Source: Clostridiales bacterium UBA6386
Lineage (GTDB): Bacteria; Bacillota; Clostridia; Oscillospirales; Oscillospiraceae
NCBI GenBank assembly: GCA_002437585.1
Contig: DJQM01000015.1
Span: 1-55,047, forward strand
Length of the DNA: 55,047 bases
Reading direction: 5' to 3'
Shown here: one piece after another, positions 36,901-45,502 of the stretch
How positions within the stretch are numbered: position 1 is the stretch's first letter
Layout: every line of letters starts with the position of its first letter
The notes under the pieces: model-generated
The model's database searches: none
What the model was told of the DNA's origin: nothing
The model's input: the letters and a program-made list of their open reading frames with translations, nothing else
Program-made: the position numbers and the translations under genes

Positions 36901-39444
36901 CTATTTCCGAAAATGGGTCTGCATGTCCTTTCTGGCCTGCTCTACCTCCCCCTTCAGCTCCCGGGAGGATACGCGCAGCACGCCGCTGCGGAAGCTGGAC
37001 AGCTGCACCAGGCCGTCGGAGGAAGCCACCCGGACGGCATAATTGCCGCCGATCTCATCGGCCAGAGCCTCAATGTAAGCGTCCGCCGTCTCCCCCTCCC
37101 GGGTGTAAACCACCTGAATGTTGTGAAAACGGCTCTTTTCCCCGGGGTTTCCCCTTTGTTTATAGCCGTCGAATACCAGGATCGTCCGGCATTTGGTAAA
37201 GCCCGCGTAGCTGCTTAAGATATCGCACAACTGCCGCCGGGCGGCATCCAGATCCGTCTTCGCCTGCTCCGCCAGCTCCTCCCAGGCAAAAATCACATTA
37301 TACCCGTCCACGATCAGGCACTTTTCCCGGGGCGGGGTGATGGTAATTTCCTCGGTGGCCGGACGGTTCCGGGTCTGGATGCCGTACTGAGGCCGGCGGA
37401 TTTCGCCGAACTCCCGGCGCATGATGGCCTCCAGCTCCCTGTCCTCCAGCTGCAGGTTCCGGGTCAGAAGCTCCGGGGGCTTTTCCTCCTTCCGGCCGCT
37501 TTCCAGGTGCATATACTCTCTGACCCGGTTCCAGGGCACGTTGAAGCCTGCGCCATGGGCGCAGAACACGGAATCCGGGGTGTTGTCCACGTCCGCTTCC
37601 GGATCGTAGGCCGCCTGGGCGATGACGGCCTCGGCATTGTGGCAGGTCTCATAGCCCCGAAGGGTCAGCTGGAGCCGACCCAGACCCTGGGTGTAGGCCG
37701 CCACGGTCTCGGCGTAGTCCCGGATCTCCGCCGCCGGAACCTGCCCCCGGAGGATGGAGAGGTTCCCCACCGTCTCCGGCGGCTCCACCTGGCCGCCCAT
37801 GGCCCGGATATCCGTAATGCCCCGGCCGATCTGCTCCGTGGGCAGGGTCAGCACGAAATCATACCAAGGCTCCAGCAGCAGGGATTTGGCCTGCATCAGT
37901 CCTTGCCGTACCGCCCGATAGGTAGCCTGCCGGAAATCGCCGCCCTCGGTGTGCTTCAGGTGCGCCTTGCCCACCAACAGGGTGATCTTCATATCCGTAA
38001 TGGGCGCGCCGGTGAGTACGCCCCGGTGGGTCTTCTCCGCCAGGTGGGTCAGGATCAGCTTCTGATAATTGCCGTCCAGCACGTCCGTGGGGCACACGGT
38101 GCCGAAGACCAGCCCGGAACCCCTGGGCAGGGGTTCCAGCAGCAGATGCACCTCCGCGTAGTGGCGCAGGGGTTCAAAATGACCCACGCCCTCCACGGTG
38201 TCCCCAATGGTCTCCTTGTAGAAGATTCGCGGATCCTCCAGCGTCACCGCCAGGCCAAACCGCTCCTTCACCAGTGCCCGGAAAATTTCCAGCTGCACCC
38301 GACCCATGATCTGCACATGGATCTGGCCGCCCTCCCACAGGAGGTGAAGCTGAGGCTCCTCCTCTTCCAGCTGGCGCAGCTTGGGCAGCACCGCCGCCGG
38401 GTCGGCACCGGCGGGCAGAGCCACCCGGTAGGTCATCACCGGCTCCAGCACAGGGGGCTTTCCCTGAGGCTCCGCCCCCAGAGCCTGTCCCGCCCAGGTC
38501 TGGGTCAGACCCGTCACCGCGGCCAATGTGCCCGCGTATATTTCCTCCGGGGCGGTGAATTTTTCCCCGGAATACAGCCGCAGCTGCAGCACTTTTTCCT
38601 GCACCGGCTCCCCCTTGGTGTTGCGGTAGGGAAGGAGCATCCGGGTCTTCAGGCTGCCGCCAGTGATTTTCAGCCAGGTCAGCCGGTTTCCCTGGGCATC
38701 TCTGGAAATTTTGTACACTCTGGCGGCAAAATCCGGGGAACACTCCCGTTCCGGGGCGTAAATGTCCAGAATTTCCAGTAGTTTTTCCACACCCTCCAGC
38801 TTCAGAGCCGAGCCGAAGGAGCAGGGGAACAGCCGCCGGTCGGCGATCAGCCCCCGGAGATTCCCCGCCGTCACCGAGCCGGTTTCCAGGTAGCTTTCCA
38901 GCAGAGCCTCGTCGCACATGGCGGCGTTTTCCGCAACTTTTTCGGGTGCTTCCTCAAAATCCACGCAGGCCGGGGACAGCTGCCGGTGAAGCTGGGTCAT
39001 CAGCTTCTCCCGGTCAGCCCCCGGCAAATCCATTTTGTTGATGAAAAGAAAGGTAGGCACGCCGTAACGTTCCAGCAGCCGCCACAGGGTCAGGGTGTGG
39101 GCCTGCACCCCGTCGGTGCCGCTGATGACCAGCACGGCGCAGTCCAGGATGGGCATCGTCCGCTCGGCCTCCGGGGCAAAGTCCACATGACCCGGGGTGT
39201 CCACCAGGGTGATCTGTCGGTGCTCCGTCTCCAGCCGGGCCTGCTTGGAGAAAATGGTGATGCCCCGGCTACGCTCCAGGGCGTAGGTGTCCAGGAAGGC
39301 ATCCTGGTGGTCTACCCGTCCCAGCACCCGCCTGGCTCCGCTTGCAAAGAGCAGCGCCTCAGACAGGGTGGTCTTCCCCGCGTCCACATGGGCCAGAAGC
39401 CCCAGATTCAGGGGGCGTTTTTCGGTTTTCATTTCCCCGGGCAT
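36901..39444 (-). CDS. TetM/EF-G-like ribosomal GTPase fused to a Rae1/YacP-type NYN nuclease
   Basis: 847 residues. Residues 1-640 follow the ribosomal-protection GTPases: G1 AHVDAGKT (18-25), G2 RSRGITI, G3 DTPGH (82-86), G4 NKMD (136-139), then domains II-V with RVYKISRDAQGNRLTWLKI, the domain IV entry FYKETIGDTVEGVGHF and domain V TVGNLSILRGQVPAAEIRDY. A linker (about 640-705) leads to residues 709-847, which closely match Bacillus Rae1 (YacP): LIVDGYNVIFAW, ILVFDGYKQRG, YTREGETADAYIEALA, RVASSDGLVQ, SSRELKGEVE. Conserved acidic residues of the NYN site are present. Rae1 cuts mRNA in the ribosomal A site; TetM/EF-G bind near the A site. So this may be a GTP-driven A-site nuclease; it may not give tetracycline resistance. 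GAAGGGGG before ATG 39444. Confidence 0.88.
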   Translation of the reverse strand: MPGEMKTEKRPLNLGLLAHVDAGKTTLSEALLFASGARRVLGRVDHQDAFLDTYALERSRGITIFSKQARLETEHRQITLVDTPGHVDFAPEAERTMPILDCAVLVISGTDGVQAHTLTLWRLLERYGVPTFLFINKMDLPGADREKLMTQLHRQLSPACVDFEEAPEKVAENAAMCDEALLESYLETGSVTAGNLRGLIADRRLFPCSFGSALKLEGVEKLLEILDIYAPERECSPDFAARVYKISRDAQGNRLTWLKITGGSLKTRMLLPYRNTKGEPVQEKVLQLRLYSGEKFTAPEEIYAGTLAAVTGLTQTWAGQALGAEPQGKPPVLEPVMTYRVALPAGADPAAVLPKLRQLEEEEPQLHLLWEGGQIHVQIMGRVQLEIFRALVKERFGLAVTLEDPRIFYKETIGDTVEGVGHFEPLRHYAEVHLLLEPLPRGSGLVFGTVCPTDVLDGNYQKLILTHLAEKTHRGVLTGAPITDMKITLLVGKAHLKHTEGGDFRQATYRAVRQGLMQAKSLLLEPWYDFVLTLPTEQIGRGITDIRAMGGQVEPPETVGNLSILRGQVPAAEIRDYAETVAAYTQGLGRLQLTLRGYETCHNAEAVIAQAAYDPEADVDNTPDSVFCAHGAGFNVPWNRVREYMHLESGRKEEKPPELLTRNLQLEDRELEAIMRREFGEIRRPQYGIQTRNRPATEEITITPPREKCLIVDGYNVIFAWEELAEQAKTDLDAARRQLCDILSSYAGFTKCRTILVFDGYKQRGNPGEKSRFHNIQVVYTREGETADAYIEALADEIGGNYAVRVASSDGLVQLSSFRSGVLRVSSRELKGEVEQARKDMQTHFRK

Positions 39445-39474
39445 ACAAAGCCCCCTTCCATCATTGCTGCCTGT

Positions 39475-39503
39475 ATTATAGCATACCCCTGTCCGTTCGC
39501 CAA
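39475..39503 (-). promoter_or_regulatory. promoter of the GTPase-nuclease gene
   Basis: Minus strand: TTGGCG (39498-39503), 17-base spacer, perfect TATAAT (39475-39480). The leader is only about 25 bases, so the long attenuator leader of classical tet(M) is absent. Confidence 0.75.
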
Positions 39504-39585
39504 CCGGTTTCTTTTCCCCAGGGCAAAAACGTGAACTCCAGGTGAACTATGGGCATATCGGTTTCCCTTATGTTGTCAAAAACAT

Positions 39586-39613
39586 TTGCAATTTTTGTAC
39601 AACATGCTAAAAT
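39586..39613 (+). promoter_or_regulatory. promoter of the LysR remnant and AEC transporter
   Basis: TTGCAA (39586-39591), 16-base spacer, TAAAAT (39608-39613). Confidence 0.65.
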
Positions 39614-39647
39614 GACAGTAAGTCACCGGAGGTTTGCAGGAAGCACC

Positions 39648-40094
39648 ATGAATCTGAACCAGCTGGAGCACTTCTGCACGGCGGTGGAATGCGGCAGTAT
39701 CACCAGGGCGGCGAAAAAGCTCTTCGTGACCCAGCCTGCCATCTCCGGAGCCATCCGGGCACCGGCAGGCCGGTTCCTTGTGATGTACAACACCGATTCC
39801 GTCCAGAATTACGTCATCCGCAATCGGTTTGACGCTCTGGGTATCGCCCCTGACATTCTCATTTACACCAGCCAGATTCACACCATCAAAAGCATGATCC
39901 ACAGCGGCACCTGCGTCAGCTTCTTTTACGCTTCCCTCCTTCAGGATCACCCGGACATTGTGGGCGTGCCCATTGAGCCGCGGATCGAGCAGAGGGTGGG
40001 TCTGATCTGGCGCAAGGGCAAGTACACCCCCGCCGGGGTGGAGGCCTTCATTTCCTTCGTCAGGGACTACCCCCTGTTCCCCGAGGAACCGTAA
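39648..40094 (+). pseudogene. LysR-family regulator with a large internal deletion
   Basis: 148 residues where about 290-300 are expected. Residues 1-36 are an intact LysR helix-turn-helix (MNLNQLEHFCTAVECGSITR, then AAKKLFVTQPAISGAIR). The frame then jumps to the second half of the effector domain (RFLVMYNTDSVQNYVIRNRF, MIHSGTCVSFFYASLL, VGLIWRKGKYTPAGVEAFI). The wing, linker helix and first sensor subdomain are gone, so it cannot bind DNA and ligand normally. The reading frame is kept, so a shortened protein may still be made. It is 15 bases upstream of the AEC gene on the same strand. Confidence 0.8.
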
Positions 40095-40109
40095 GGAGAG
40101 AGACAGACT

Positions 40110-41078
40110 ATGAGTAACTTTATTTTTTCCTTAAACGCCATCGTTCCCATCATTCTGACCGTCCTTCTGGGCTTCTTCCTGCAGAAGATCGGCTTTCTGA
40201 ACGACAATTTTAACAAAACCGCCGACACCTTCGTCTTCCGCTGCGCCCTGCCCGTGAGCCTGTTCCGCTCCATTGCGGGCATGGACTTCTACGGGGACTT
40301 TGACCTCCGGTTCTGCCTGTTCTGCTTTCTGGGCACCACGGTGATGTTCGCCGGGGTCTGGGCGGCCAGCTGGCTGCTGCTGAAAGACAAGGGTCAGGTC
40401 GGCGCCTTCGCCCAGGCCTCCGCCCGGTCCAGCGCCTCCATTCTGGGGGTGGCCCTGGCCACGAACATCTACGGCAACGCAGGAATGGTGCCCATGATGA
40501 TTATGTCGGCGGTGCCCTTTTTTAATGTATATTCCGTGCTGATTCTCAGCTTCTCCCCCCAGGTGGACGAGCAGGGGCATTTACTTCCCGGCTCCCATGG
40601 ACTGAGGGCTGTGAAAAACGCCTGCGCCAACGTGGCGAAAAATCCCCTGATTCTGGGCATTCTGGCAGGGCTTCCCTTCGCCCTGCTCCGGCTCACCGTG
40701 CCCACCATGATCGACGGTGCCCTCAAATCCATCGGAAACACCGCCACCCCCATTGCCCTGCTGGTGGTGGGCACGTCTCTGTGTGGATGCGGGGCACTGA
40801 AGCACTGGAAGACTGCAGCTGTCTCCTCCCTTGTGAAGCTTTTTCTGCTTCCCGCCATTTTCCTGCCCATTGCCGGAGCCATGGGTCTCCGGGACAGTCA
40901 GATGATCGCCATTCTCATTATGGCCGGCTCTCCCACCACCGTGGCCTGCTACATCATGGCAAAGAACATGAAGGCGGACGGCATTCTCACCGCCAACGCG
41001 GTGCTGCTGTCCACCCTGCTGTCCGCCCCCTCGCTGACCTTCTGGCTCTACCTCATGCGCCTGTGGGGATGGATTTAA
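40110..41078 (+). CDS. AEC-family transporter (auxin efflux carrier type)
   Basis: 322 residues with ten membrane helices in two five-helix halves. Family marks: IVPIILTVLLGFFLQKIGFL, NKTADTFVFRCALPVSLFRS, GNAGMVPMMIMSAVPFFNVY, NPLILGILAGLPFALL and the final MAGSPTTVACYIMAKNM. AEC members in bacteria often move organic acids such as malate or malonate; the substrate here is unknown. GGAG precedes ATG. It was probably controlled by the LysR gene in front before that was deleted. It faces the AraC gene; only a small hairpin (41173-41189) lies between. Confidence 0.9.
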   Translation: MSNFIFSLNAIVPIILTVLLGFFLQKIGFLNDNFNKTADTFVFRCALPVSLFRSIAGMDFYGDFDLRFCLFCFLGTTVMFAGVWAASWLLLKDKGQVGAFAQASARSSASILGVALATNIYGNAGMVPMMIMSAVPFFNVYSVLILSFSPQVDEQGHLLPGSHGLRAVKNACANVAKNPLILGILAGLPFALLRLTVPTMIDGALKSIGNTATPIALLVVGTSLCGCGALKHWKTAAVSSLVKLFLLPAIFLPIAGAMGLRDSQMIAILIMAGSPTTVACYIMAKNMKADGILTANAVLLSTLLSAPSLTFWLYLMRLWGWI

Positions 41079-41200
41079 CTGGCATACCGGCAATCATTGC
41101 TGTTTCATTTGCTGCGCAGGGCACCGCCGGTTCGGAATGAAGCGTATCTTTCGGACTTATTTGACACGCTGTCCCATGCACCGCATGGGGTCTCTTCTCG

Positions 41201-42076
41201 TCAATCCAAGGTGCTGGCATCCAGTCTGATTTCCTGACTGGCGCATTTGCGCCGGTATTCCTTGGGAAGCAGCCCGTAATACGCCTTGAAGGCGGCGGAA
41301 AACCGGCTCTGGCTGTCGTAGCCCACACACTGGGCAATGTCCGCGATGCTCATATCCGTCCGCGCCAAAAGAGAAGCCGCCGCTTCCATCCGGTGTTCCC
41401 GGATGTGGGCGGCAATGGAGGTGCCGTAAACGGTCTTGAACATCTGCTTCAGGGTTGTGGGGTTCATCAGATATTGCCGGGACAGCTCCTCGATGGAGCA
41501 CCGCTCCGAAAGATTCCCGGTCAGCCGGTCGTGAATCTGCCGGATAATCTCCACCTGCTCCGCCGGGTACTCCGTCAGCCGCTTTTCCCGGCTGCCCTCT
41601 CCGGCGGCCAATAGAACCAGCAGCTCCAGCACCTTGACTTTCCGGAAGGTCAGGCGATATGCCGCCGGGCCGGCGGAAAGACTCTCAAAAATCTGCCGCA
41701 GACCCGGTTCCGCGGAGAAGGCCGCCGGCTTTCCCCTGGGGCTGTAGCGTGCCAGCAGGCCTTCCCCGGTCATGCCGCTGCCGCAGAGCGGTTCCGGGGG
41801 ATTCCGCTCCAGAACCTCCCGGTCAAGCCGAAGCATCCACCCCCGGTAGTCCCCGCCGGGAAGGGAGGCTTCCCCCAGAAGGTTCCGGCTCGTCAGCAGG
41901 AAGTCCCCGGGATCCAGGTGAACAGGCGTTGACAGGCTCCAATCAGCCTGGCCGGACTGGCAGTAGTGGAGGACGATCCCCTCCTGATTTTCGCCCGGAG
42001 CCAGGATCTCCTCCCCCTGGGTCTGAATCCGGGACAGGGTAATGCCCGGAAAAAGGGCGGTATCGATACGTTCCAT
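41201..42076 (-). CDS. AraC-family transcriptional regulator
   Basis: 291 residues from ATG 42076 (AGGAGG 6 bases upstream). The N-terminal ~180 residues form a sensor domain (IVLHYCQSGQADWSLSTPVH, DFLLTSRNLLGEASLPGGDY). The C-terminus has two helix-turn-helix units: SIEELSRQYLMNPTTLKQMF with YGTSIAAHIREHRMEAA, and MSIADIAQCVGYDSQSRFSA with FKAYYGLLPKEYRR. It starts 10 bases after the arsR stop, so it is likely cotranscribed with arsR and may be metal-linked or control another operon. Such regulators in Clostridia sometimes respond to siderophores, but nothing here proves a ligand. Confidence 0.88.
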   Translation of the reverse strand: MERIDTALFPGITLSRIQTQGEEILAPGENQEGIVLHYCQSGQADWSLSTPVHLDPGDFLLTSRNLLGEASLPGGDYRGWMLRLDREVLERNPPEPLCGSGMTGEGLLARYSPRGKPAAFSAEPGLRQIFESLSAGPAAYRLTFRKVKVLELLVLLAAGEGSREKRLTEYPAEQVEIIRQIHDRLTGNLSERCSIEELSRQYLMNPTTLKQMFKTVYGTSIAAHIREHRMEAAASLLARTDMSIADIAQCVGYDSQSRFSAAFKAYYGLLPKEYRRKCASQEIRLDASTLD

Positions 42077-42086
42077 GACGCGCCTC

Positions 42087-42452
42087 CTAGTCCGGGCAGG
42101 CAATTTCCATCACCTGCTCAATGATTCTGTGCAGCAGCTGCGCCACGTCTCCATCGGATGCCCGGTAGTAGACCTCCTTGCCCTCCCGGCGGCTGACGAT
42201 CAGGCCGCAGCCGCGCAGCACCCGCAGATGGTGGGACACCGCCGGGCTGGACATGTCCATCAGGGCGGAGATGTTGGTGACGCACTGCTCCGTGTGACAG
42301 AGCATCCAGAAAATCCGCAGCCGGGTGGTGTCGCTGAGCTGCTTGAAAATATCCGCCGCGATCTCAAATCGCTCGGTGTGAGCCAGCGCGTCCCGGAGGG
42401 AGGCCAGGTGGCCGGGGGCGTCGTGGTCGTGGGGCAGAATAGGCTTGTCCAT
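42087..42452 (-). CDS. ArsR/SmtB-family metal-responsive repressor
   Basis: 121 residues. Winged helix with LSDTTRLRIFWMLCHTEQCV (recognition region MSSPAVSHHLRVLRGCGLIV) and the beta wing RREGKEVYYR. The N-terminus has HDHD and the start of the core has CHTEQC, and the last helix (ASDGDVAQLLHRIIEQVMEI) ends with a Cys; these are possible metal ligands of the Zn/Cd sensors. I start at ATG 42452, 9 bases after AAGGAG. It is divergent from the metal ATPase, and a palindrome between them (42563-42580) is the likely operator. Confidence 0.9.
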   Translation of the reverse strand: MDKPILPHDHDAPGHLASLRDALAHTERFEIAADIFKQLSDTTRLRIFWMLCHTEQCVTNISALMDMSSPAVSHHLRVLRGCGLIVSRREGKEVYYRASDGDVAQLLHRIIEQVMEIACPD

Positions 42453-42521
42453 CAAAACTACTCCTTTTTCGCTGATTTGGAAATTCTTTTCGCCTGTTTG
42501 GAAGGGAGTTTCCCTCCCGCG

Positions 42522-42580
42522 TTGACTTTTCGGCTTTTTATGATTATACTACAACCATAACAATTAAGCAATTACTTAAT
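42522..42580. promoter_or_regulatory. overlapping divergent promoters and operator for arsR and the metal ATPase
   Basis: Plus promoter: TTGACT (42522-42527), 17-base spacer, TATACT (42545-42550). Minus promoter: TTGCTT (42566-42571), 17-base spacer, TATAAT (42543-42548). The two -10 elements occupy the same bases on opposite strands. The inverted repeat ATTAAG-CAATTA-CTTAAT (42563-42580) covers the minus -35 and the start of the plus transcript, so one bound ArsR dimer would silence both. Confidence 0.75.
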
Positions 42581-42623
42581 CGTAAAAAGATTTGGTAGTC
42601 TGGCAGTAAAGGAGCGAAGGATT

Positions 42624-45407
42624 ATGCACGAGCACGAGCATGAATACGAACATGAACACGAGCATGAACACGAGCATCATCACGACCACGACGAATGCGG
42701 CTGCGGCCACGACCATGCGCATCACCGCCACGATGACGACGACGATGATTGCTGCTGTGGCCATCATCATGACCACGACCATGAACATGAACACCATCAT
42801 CACGACGGCTGCTGCTGTGGCCATGACCATGAGGAGCCTGTCCAGGAGGACGTACCCACCCGCTCCCACACCCATTTCGTGGTAGAACACGTCCACACCC
42901 CCGGCCATCCCCTGGACTGCGACTGTCCCCTGTGCAACCATCACGAGGAATACTGCGACATCTGCGGCGAGAGCCTGGCCAAGTGTACCTGCAAAATGCC
43001 CGATGAGGACTTAGAAAAGCGAGTCTACATTCTGGAGGGCATCGACTGCGCCAACTGCGCCGCGAAAATCGAGGCCAAGATCCGCGCCATGCCTGAGGTG
43101 GCCTTCGCCACCGTGTCCTTTGCCACCCGGCAGCTCCGGGTCTCCGCCGACAATCAGGACGCGCTGCTGCCCAAGATGCAGGCGGTGGTGGATTCCATTG
43201 AGGATGGCGTGACCCTGGTGCCCAGAAAACGCCGGATTTCCGGCATGGCCACCACCAGGGTCTACATTCTGGAGGGTCTGGACTGCGCCAACTGCGCCGC
43301 GAAAATCGAGAAGAAGCTCCAGACCCTGCCCGGAGTGGACGAGGTGACCATCACCTTCGCCACAAAGCAGATGCGCCTGTCCGCCAAGAACCCGGACGCT
43401 TTGATTCCCCAGATTCAGCAGACCATCAACGCCATGGAGGACGGGGTAACAGTGGTTCCCAAGGAGTCCGCCCCTGCTCCGGCTCCCAAGGAGGACGAGG
43501 AAGCCAAGGAAAAGAAGGAGCTTCGGAGTCTGATTGTGGGTGCCGTCCTGTTTGTCGTCGGTGAGATTCTGGAGCATGTGAATGCCCCCACCCCGGTGCT
43601 GCTGGGCGTGCTGGCCGTGGCCTATCTCATCCTGGGCGGCCAGGTGCTGATGACCGCCTACCGGAACATCAAAAAGGGTCAGGTTTTCGACGAGAATTTC
43701 CTGATGGCCATTGCCACTCTGGGTGCCTTCGCCATCGGCGACTTCCCCGAAGCCGTCGGCGTTATGCTCTTCTACCGGATCGGCGAGTACTTTGAAGACC
43801 GGGCCGTGAGCCAGAGCCGCAGGCAGATCATGGATGCCGTCGATCTGCGGCCGGAGGTCGTCAATCTGGTGGTGGGCGAGGACATCCGGGTCATTGACGC
43901 GGAGGAAGCCAACGTTGGCGACATTCTGCTGGTGCGTCCCGGCGACCGGATTCCCCTGGACGGTATCATCATCGAGGGGGAAAGCCGGATCGACACCTCT
44001 CCCGTCACCGGCGAGCCGGTACCCGTGAAGGCCGCCGTGGGGGACAACGTGATTTCCGGCTGCGTCAACACCTCCGGCACCCTGAAAATCCGGGTGGAAA
44101 AGCTGCTGGAGGAATCCATGGTCACCCGGATTCTGGACTCCGTGGAAAACGCCGCCGCCAGCAAGCCCAATATCGACAGATTCATCACCCGGTTTGCCCG
44201 GGTATATACCCCCGCCGTGGTCATCGCCGCCCTGGTGGTGGCCCTGGTGCCGCCCTTCCTGATTCCCGGCTGGCACTTCTTCGTTGACCCCGCCTACACC
44301 GGGGCGGAGACCGTGCTCCGCGGTGCCGTCGGCACCGCCTCCATCTTCACCGCCCTGACCTTCCTGGTCATTTCCTGCCCCTGCGCCCTGGTTCTCAGCG
44401 TGCCTCTGGCCTTCTTCTCCGGCATCGGTGCCGCCTCCAAGAAGAATATTCTCTTCAAGGGCGGCAACGCCATCGAGGCTCTGAGCGATGTGAAGGCCGT
44501 GGTCATGGATAAGACCGGTACCATTACCAAGGGCAACTTCGTTGTCCAGTCCGCCGTTCCCGCCGGGGACAGCGTCAGCCAGACCACGCTTCTGGCCATG
44601 GCCGCCAGCTGCGAGCTGTTCTCCACCCACCCCATCGCCGTGAGCATCGTCACCGCCGCTGAGGAAAAGGGCATTTCCATCGAAAAGCCCACAAGCCTCC
44701 GGGAAATTGCCGGTCACGGCATTGTGGCTGTCACCTCCATGGGTGAGCTGCTCTGCGGCAACCGGAAGCTGCTGGAGGGTCACGGCGTTGACCTGTCCGA
44801 TTGCCAGGCCACCGGCTTCGGCACCCAGGTTCTGGTAGCGCAAAACGGCAGATTCGTGGGCAACATCCTGATTTCCGACACCCTGAAGGAGGACGCGGTG
44901 GAGGCCATCGGACGCATCCGCAGGCAGGGCATCGTCACCGCCATGCTCACCGGCGACGCTCAGGACAGCGCGGAGCATGTGGCCAAAGAGACGGGCATTG
45001 ACGAAGTTCACGCCAGGCTCCTGCCCGAAAACAAGCTGGAGGAGCTTCACACCATCCGGGAAGACCACGGCAGCGTGATGTTCGTCGGCGACGGCATCAA
45101 CGACGCGCCGGTGCTGGCCGGCGCGGACGTGGGCGCGGCCATGGGCAGCGGGGCGGATGCCGCCATCGAGGCCGCCGACGTGGTGTTCATGACCTCGGAA
45201 ATGTCCGCCATTCCCGAAGCCATCCGGATCGCCAAGGCCACCCGCCGGATCTCCTGGGAGAACGTATACTTCGCCCTGGCGGTGAAGCTGGTCATTATGA
45301 TCCTGGGTCTGTGCGGCTACGCCAACATGTGGCTGGCGGTGTTCGCCGACACCGGCGTTTCCATGCTGTGCCTGCTGAACTCCGTAAGGATCCTGCGGAT
45401 GAAATAA
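42624..45407 (+). CDS. P1B-type Zn/Cd/Pb-exporting ATPase with very long His/Cys-rich N-terminus
   Basis: 927 residues. Residues 1-71 contain 28 His, with three Cys clusters (CGCG, DDCCCG, DGCCCG); residues 98-123 add nine Cys (CDCPLC, CDICG, CTC). Two HMA domains follow with GIDCANC (Cys142/145) and GLDCANC (Cys221/224). The ATPase core has the A-domain SPVTGE, the membrane CPC motif (ISCPCALVLS), phosphorylation site DKTGT, STHPIA, and GDGINDAP. The last helix has DTGVSMLCLLNS, whose Asp marks the ZntA/CadA (Zn/Cd/Pb) group. It pumps divalent soft metals out. The His-rich head could store Zn or Ni before export. Divergent from arsR; GGAG before ATG. Confidence 0.93.
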   Translation: MHEHEHEYEHEHEHEHEHHHDHDECGCGHDHAHHRHDDDDDDCCCGHHHDHDHEHEHHHHDGCCCGHDHEEPVQEDVPTRSHTHFVVEHVHTPGHPLDCDCPLCNHHEEYCDICGESLAKCTCKMPDEDLEKRVYILEGIDCANCAAKIEAKIRAMPEVAFATVSFATRQLRVSADNQDALLPKMQAVVDSIEDGVTLVPRKRRISGMATTRVYILEGLDCANCAAKIEKKLQTLPGVDEVTITFATKQMRLSAKNPDALIPQIQQTINAMEDGVTVVPKESAPAPAPKEDEEAKEKKELRSLIVGAVLFVVGEILEHVNAPTPVLLGVLAVAYLILGGQVLMTAYRNIKKGQVFDENFLMAIATLGAFAIGDFPEAVGVMLFYRIGEYFEDRAVSQSRRQIMDAVDLRPEVVNLVVGEDIRVIDAEEANVGDILLVRPGDRIPLDGIIIEGESRIDTSPVTGEPVPVKAAVGDNVISGCVNTSGTLKIRVEKLLEESMVTRILDSVENAAASKPNIDRFITRFARVYTPAVVIAALVVALVPPFLIPGWHFFVDPAYTGAETVLRGAVGTASIFTALTFLVISCPCALVLSVPLAFFSGIGAASKKNILFKGGNAIEALSDVKAVVMDKTGTITKGNFVVQSAVPAGDSVSQTTLLAMAASCELFSTHPIAVSIVTAAEEKGISIEKPTSLREIAGHGIVAVTSMGELLCGNRKLLEGHGVDLSDCQATGFGTQVLVAQNGRFVGNILISDTLKEDAVEAIGRIRRQGIVTAMLTGDAQDSAEHVAKETGIDEVHARLLPENKLEELHTIREDHGSVMFVGDGINDAPVLAGADVGAAMGSGADAAIEAADVVFMTSEMSAIPEAIRIAKATRRISWENVYFALAVKLVIMILGLCGYANMWLAVFADTGVSMLCLLNSVRILRMK

Positions 45408-45421
45408 GATACGCGAAAAGT

Positions 45422-45443
45422 GGCTCAGGCAATCGCCTGAGCC
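45422..45443 (+). terminator. first hairpin after the metal ATPase
   Basis: A perfect 9-bp stem GGCTCAGGC/GCCTGAGCC, AATC loop, 14 bases after the stop; followed by a weak T-rich stretch (GCTTCCTTGTCT). Confidence 0.65.
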
Positions 45444-45470
45444 GCTTCCTTGTCTCCATTGCGCAGCCAA

Positions 45471-45502
45471 ACGCTCTCCGGGATGGCCGGAGGGCGTTTT
45501 TT
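45471..45502 (+). terminator. second terminator after the metal ATPase
   Basis: An 11-bp stem with one mismatch (ACGCTCTCCGG with CCGGAGGGCGT) and TTTTTT tail. Its end touches the stop codon of the convergent lipid kinase gene. Confidence 0.8.

Noticed and set aside
36901..39444. Plain tetracycline resistance gene (tet(M)/tet(W))
   Set aside because: Sequence diverges from the known resistance proteins, has no tet(M)-type leader, and carries a nuclease domain; resistance cannot be assumed.
41173..41189. Terminator between the AEC and AraC genes
   Set aside because: A 7-bp CCCATGC/GCATGGG hairpin exists, but there is no T tract on either strand.
42624..42850. His-rich N-terminus as a frameshift artefact
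   Set aside because: The frame from ATG 42624 is uninterrupted into the HMA domains, has GGAG upstream, and the promoter/operator lie just before it.
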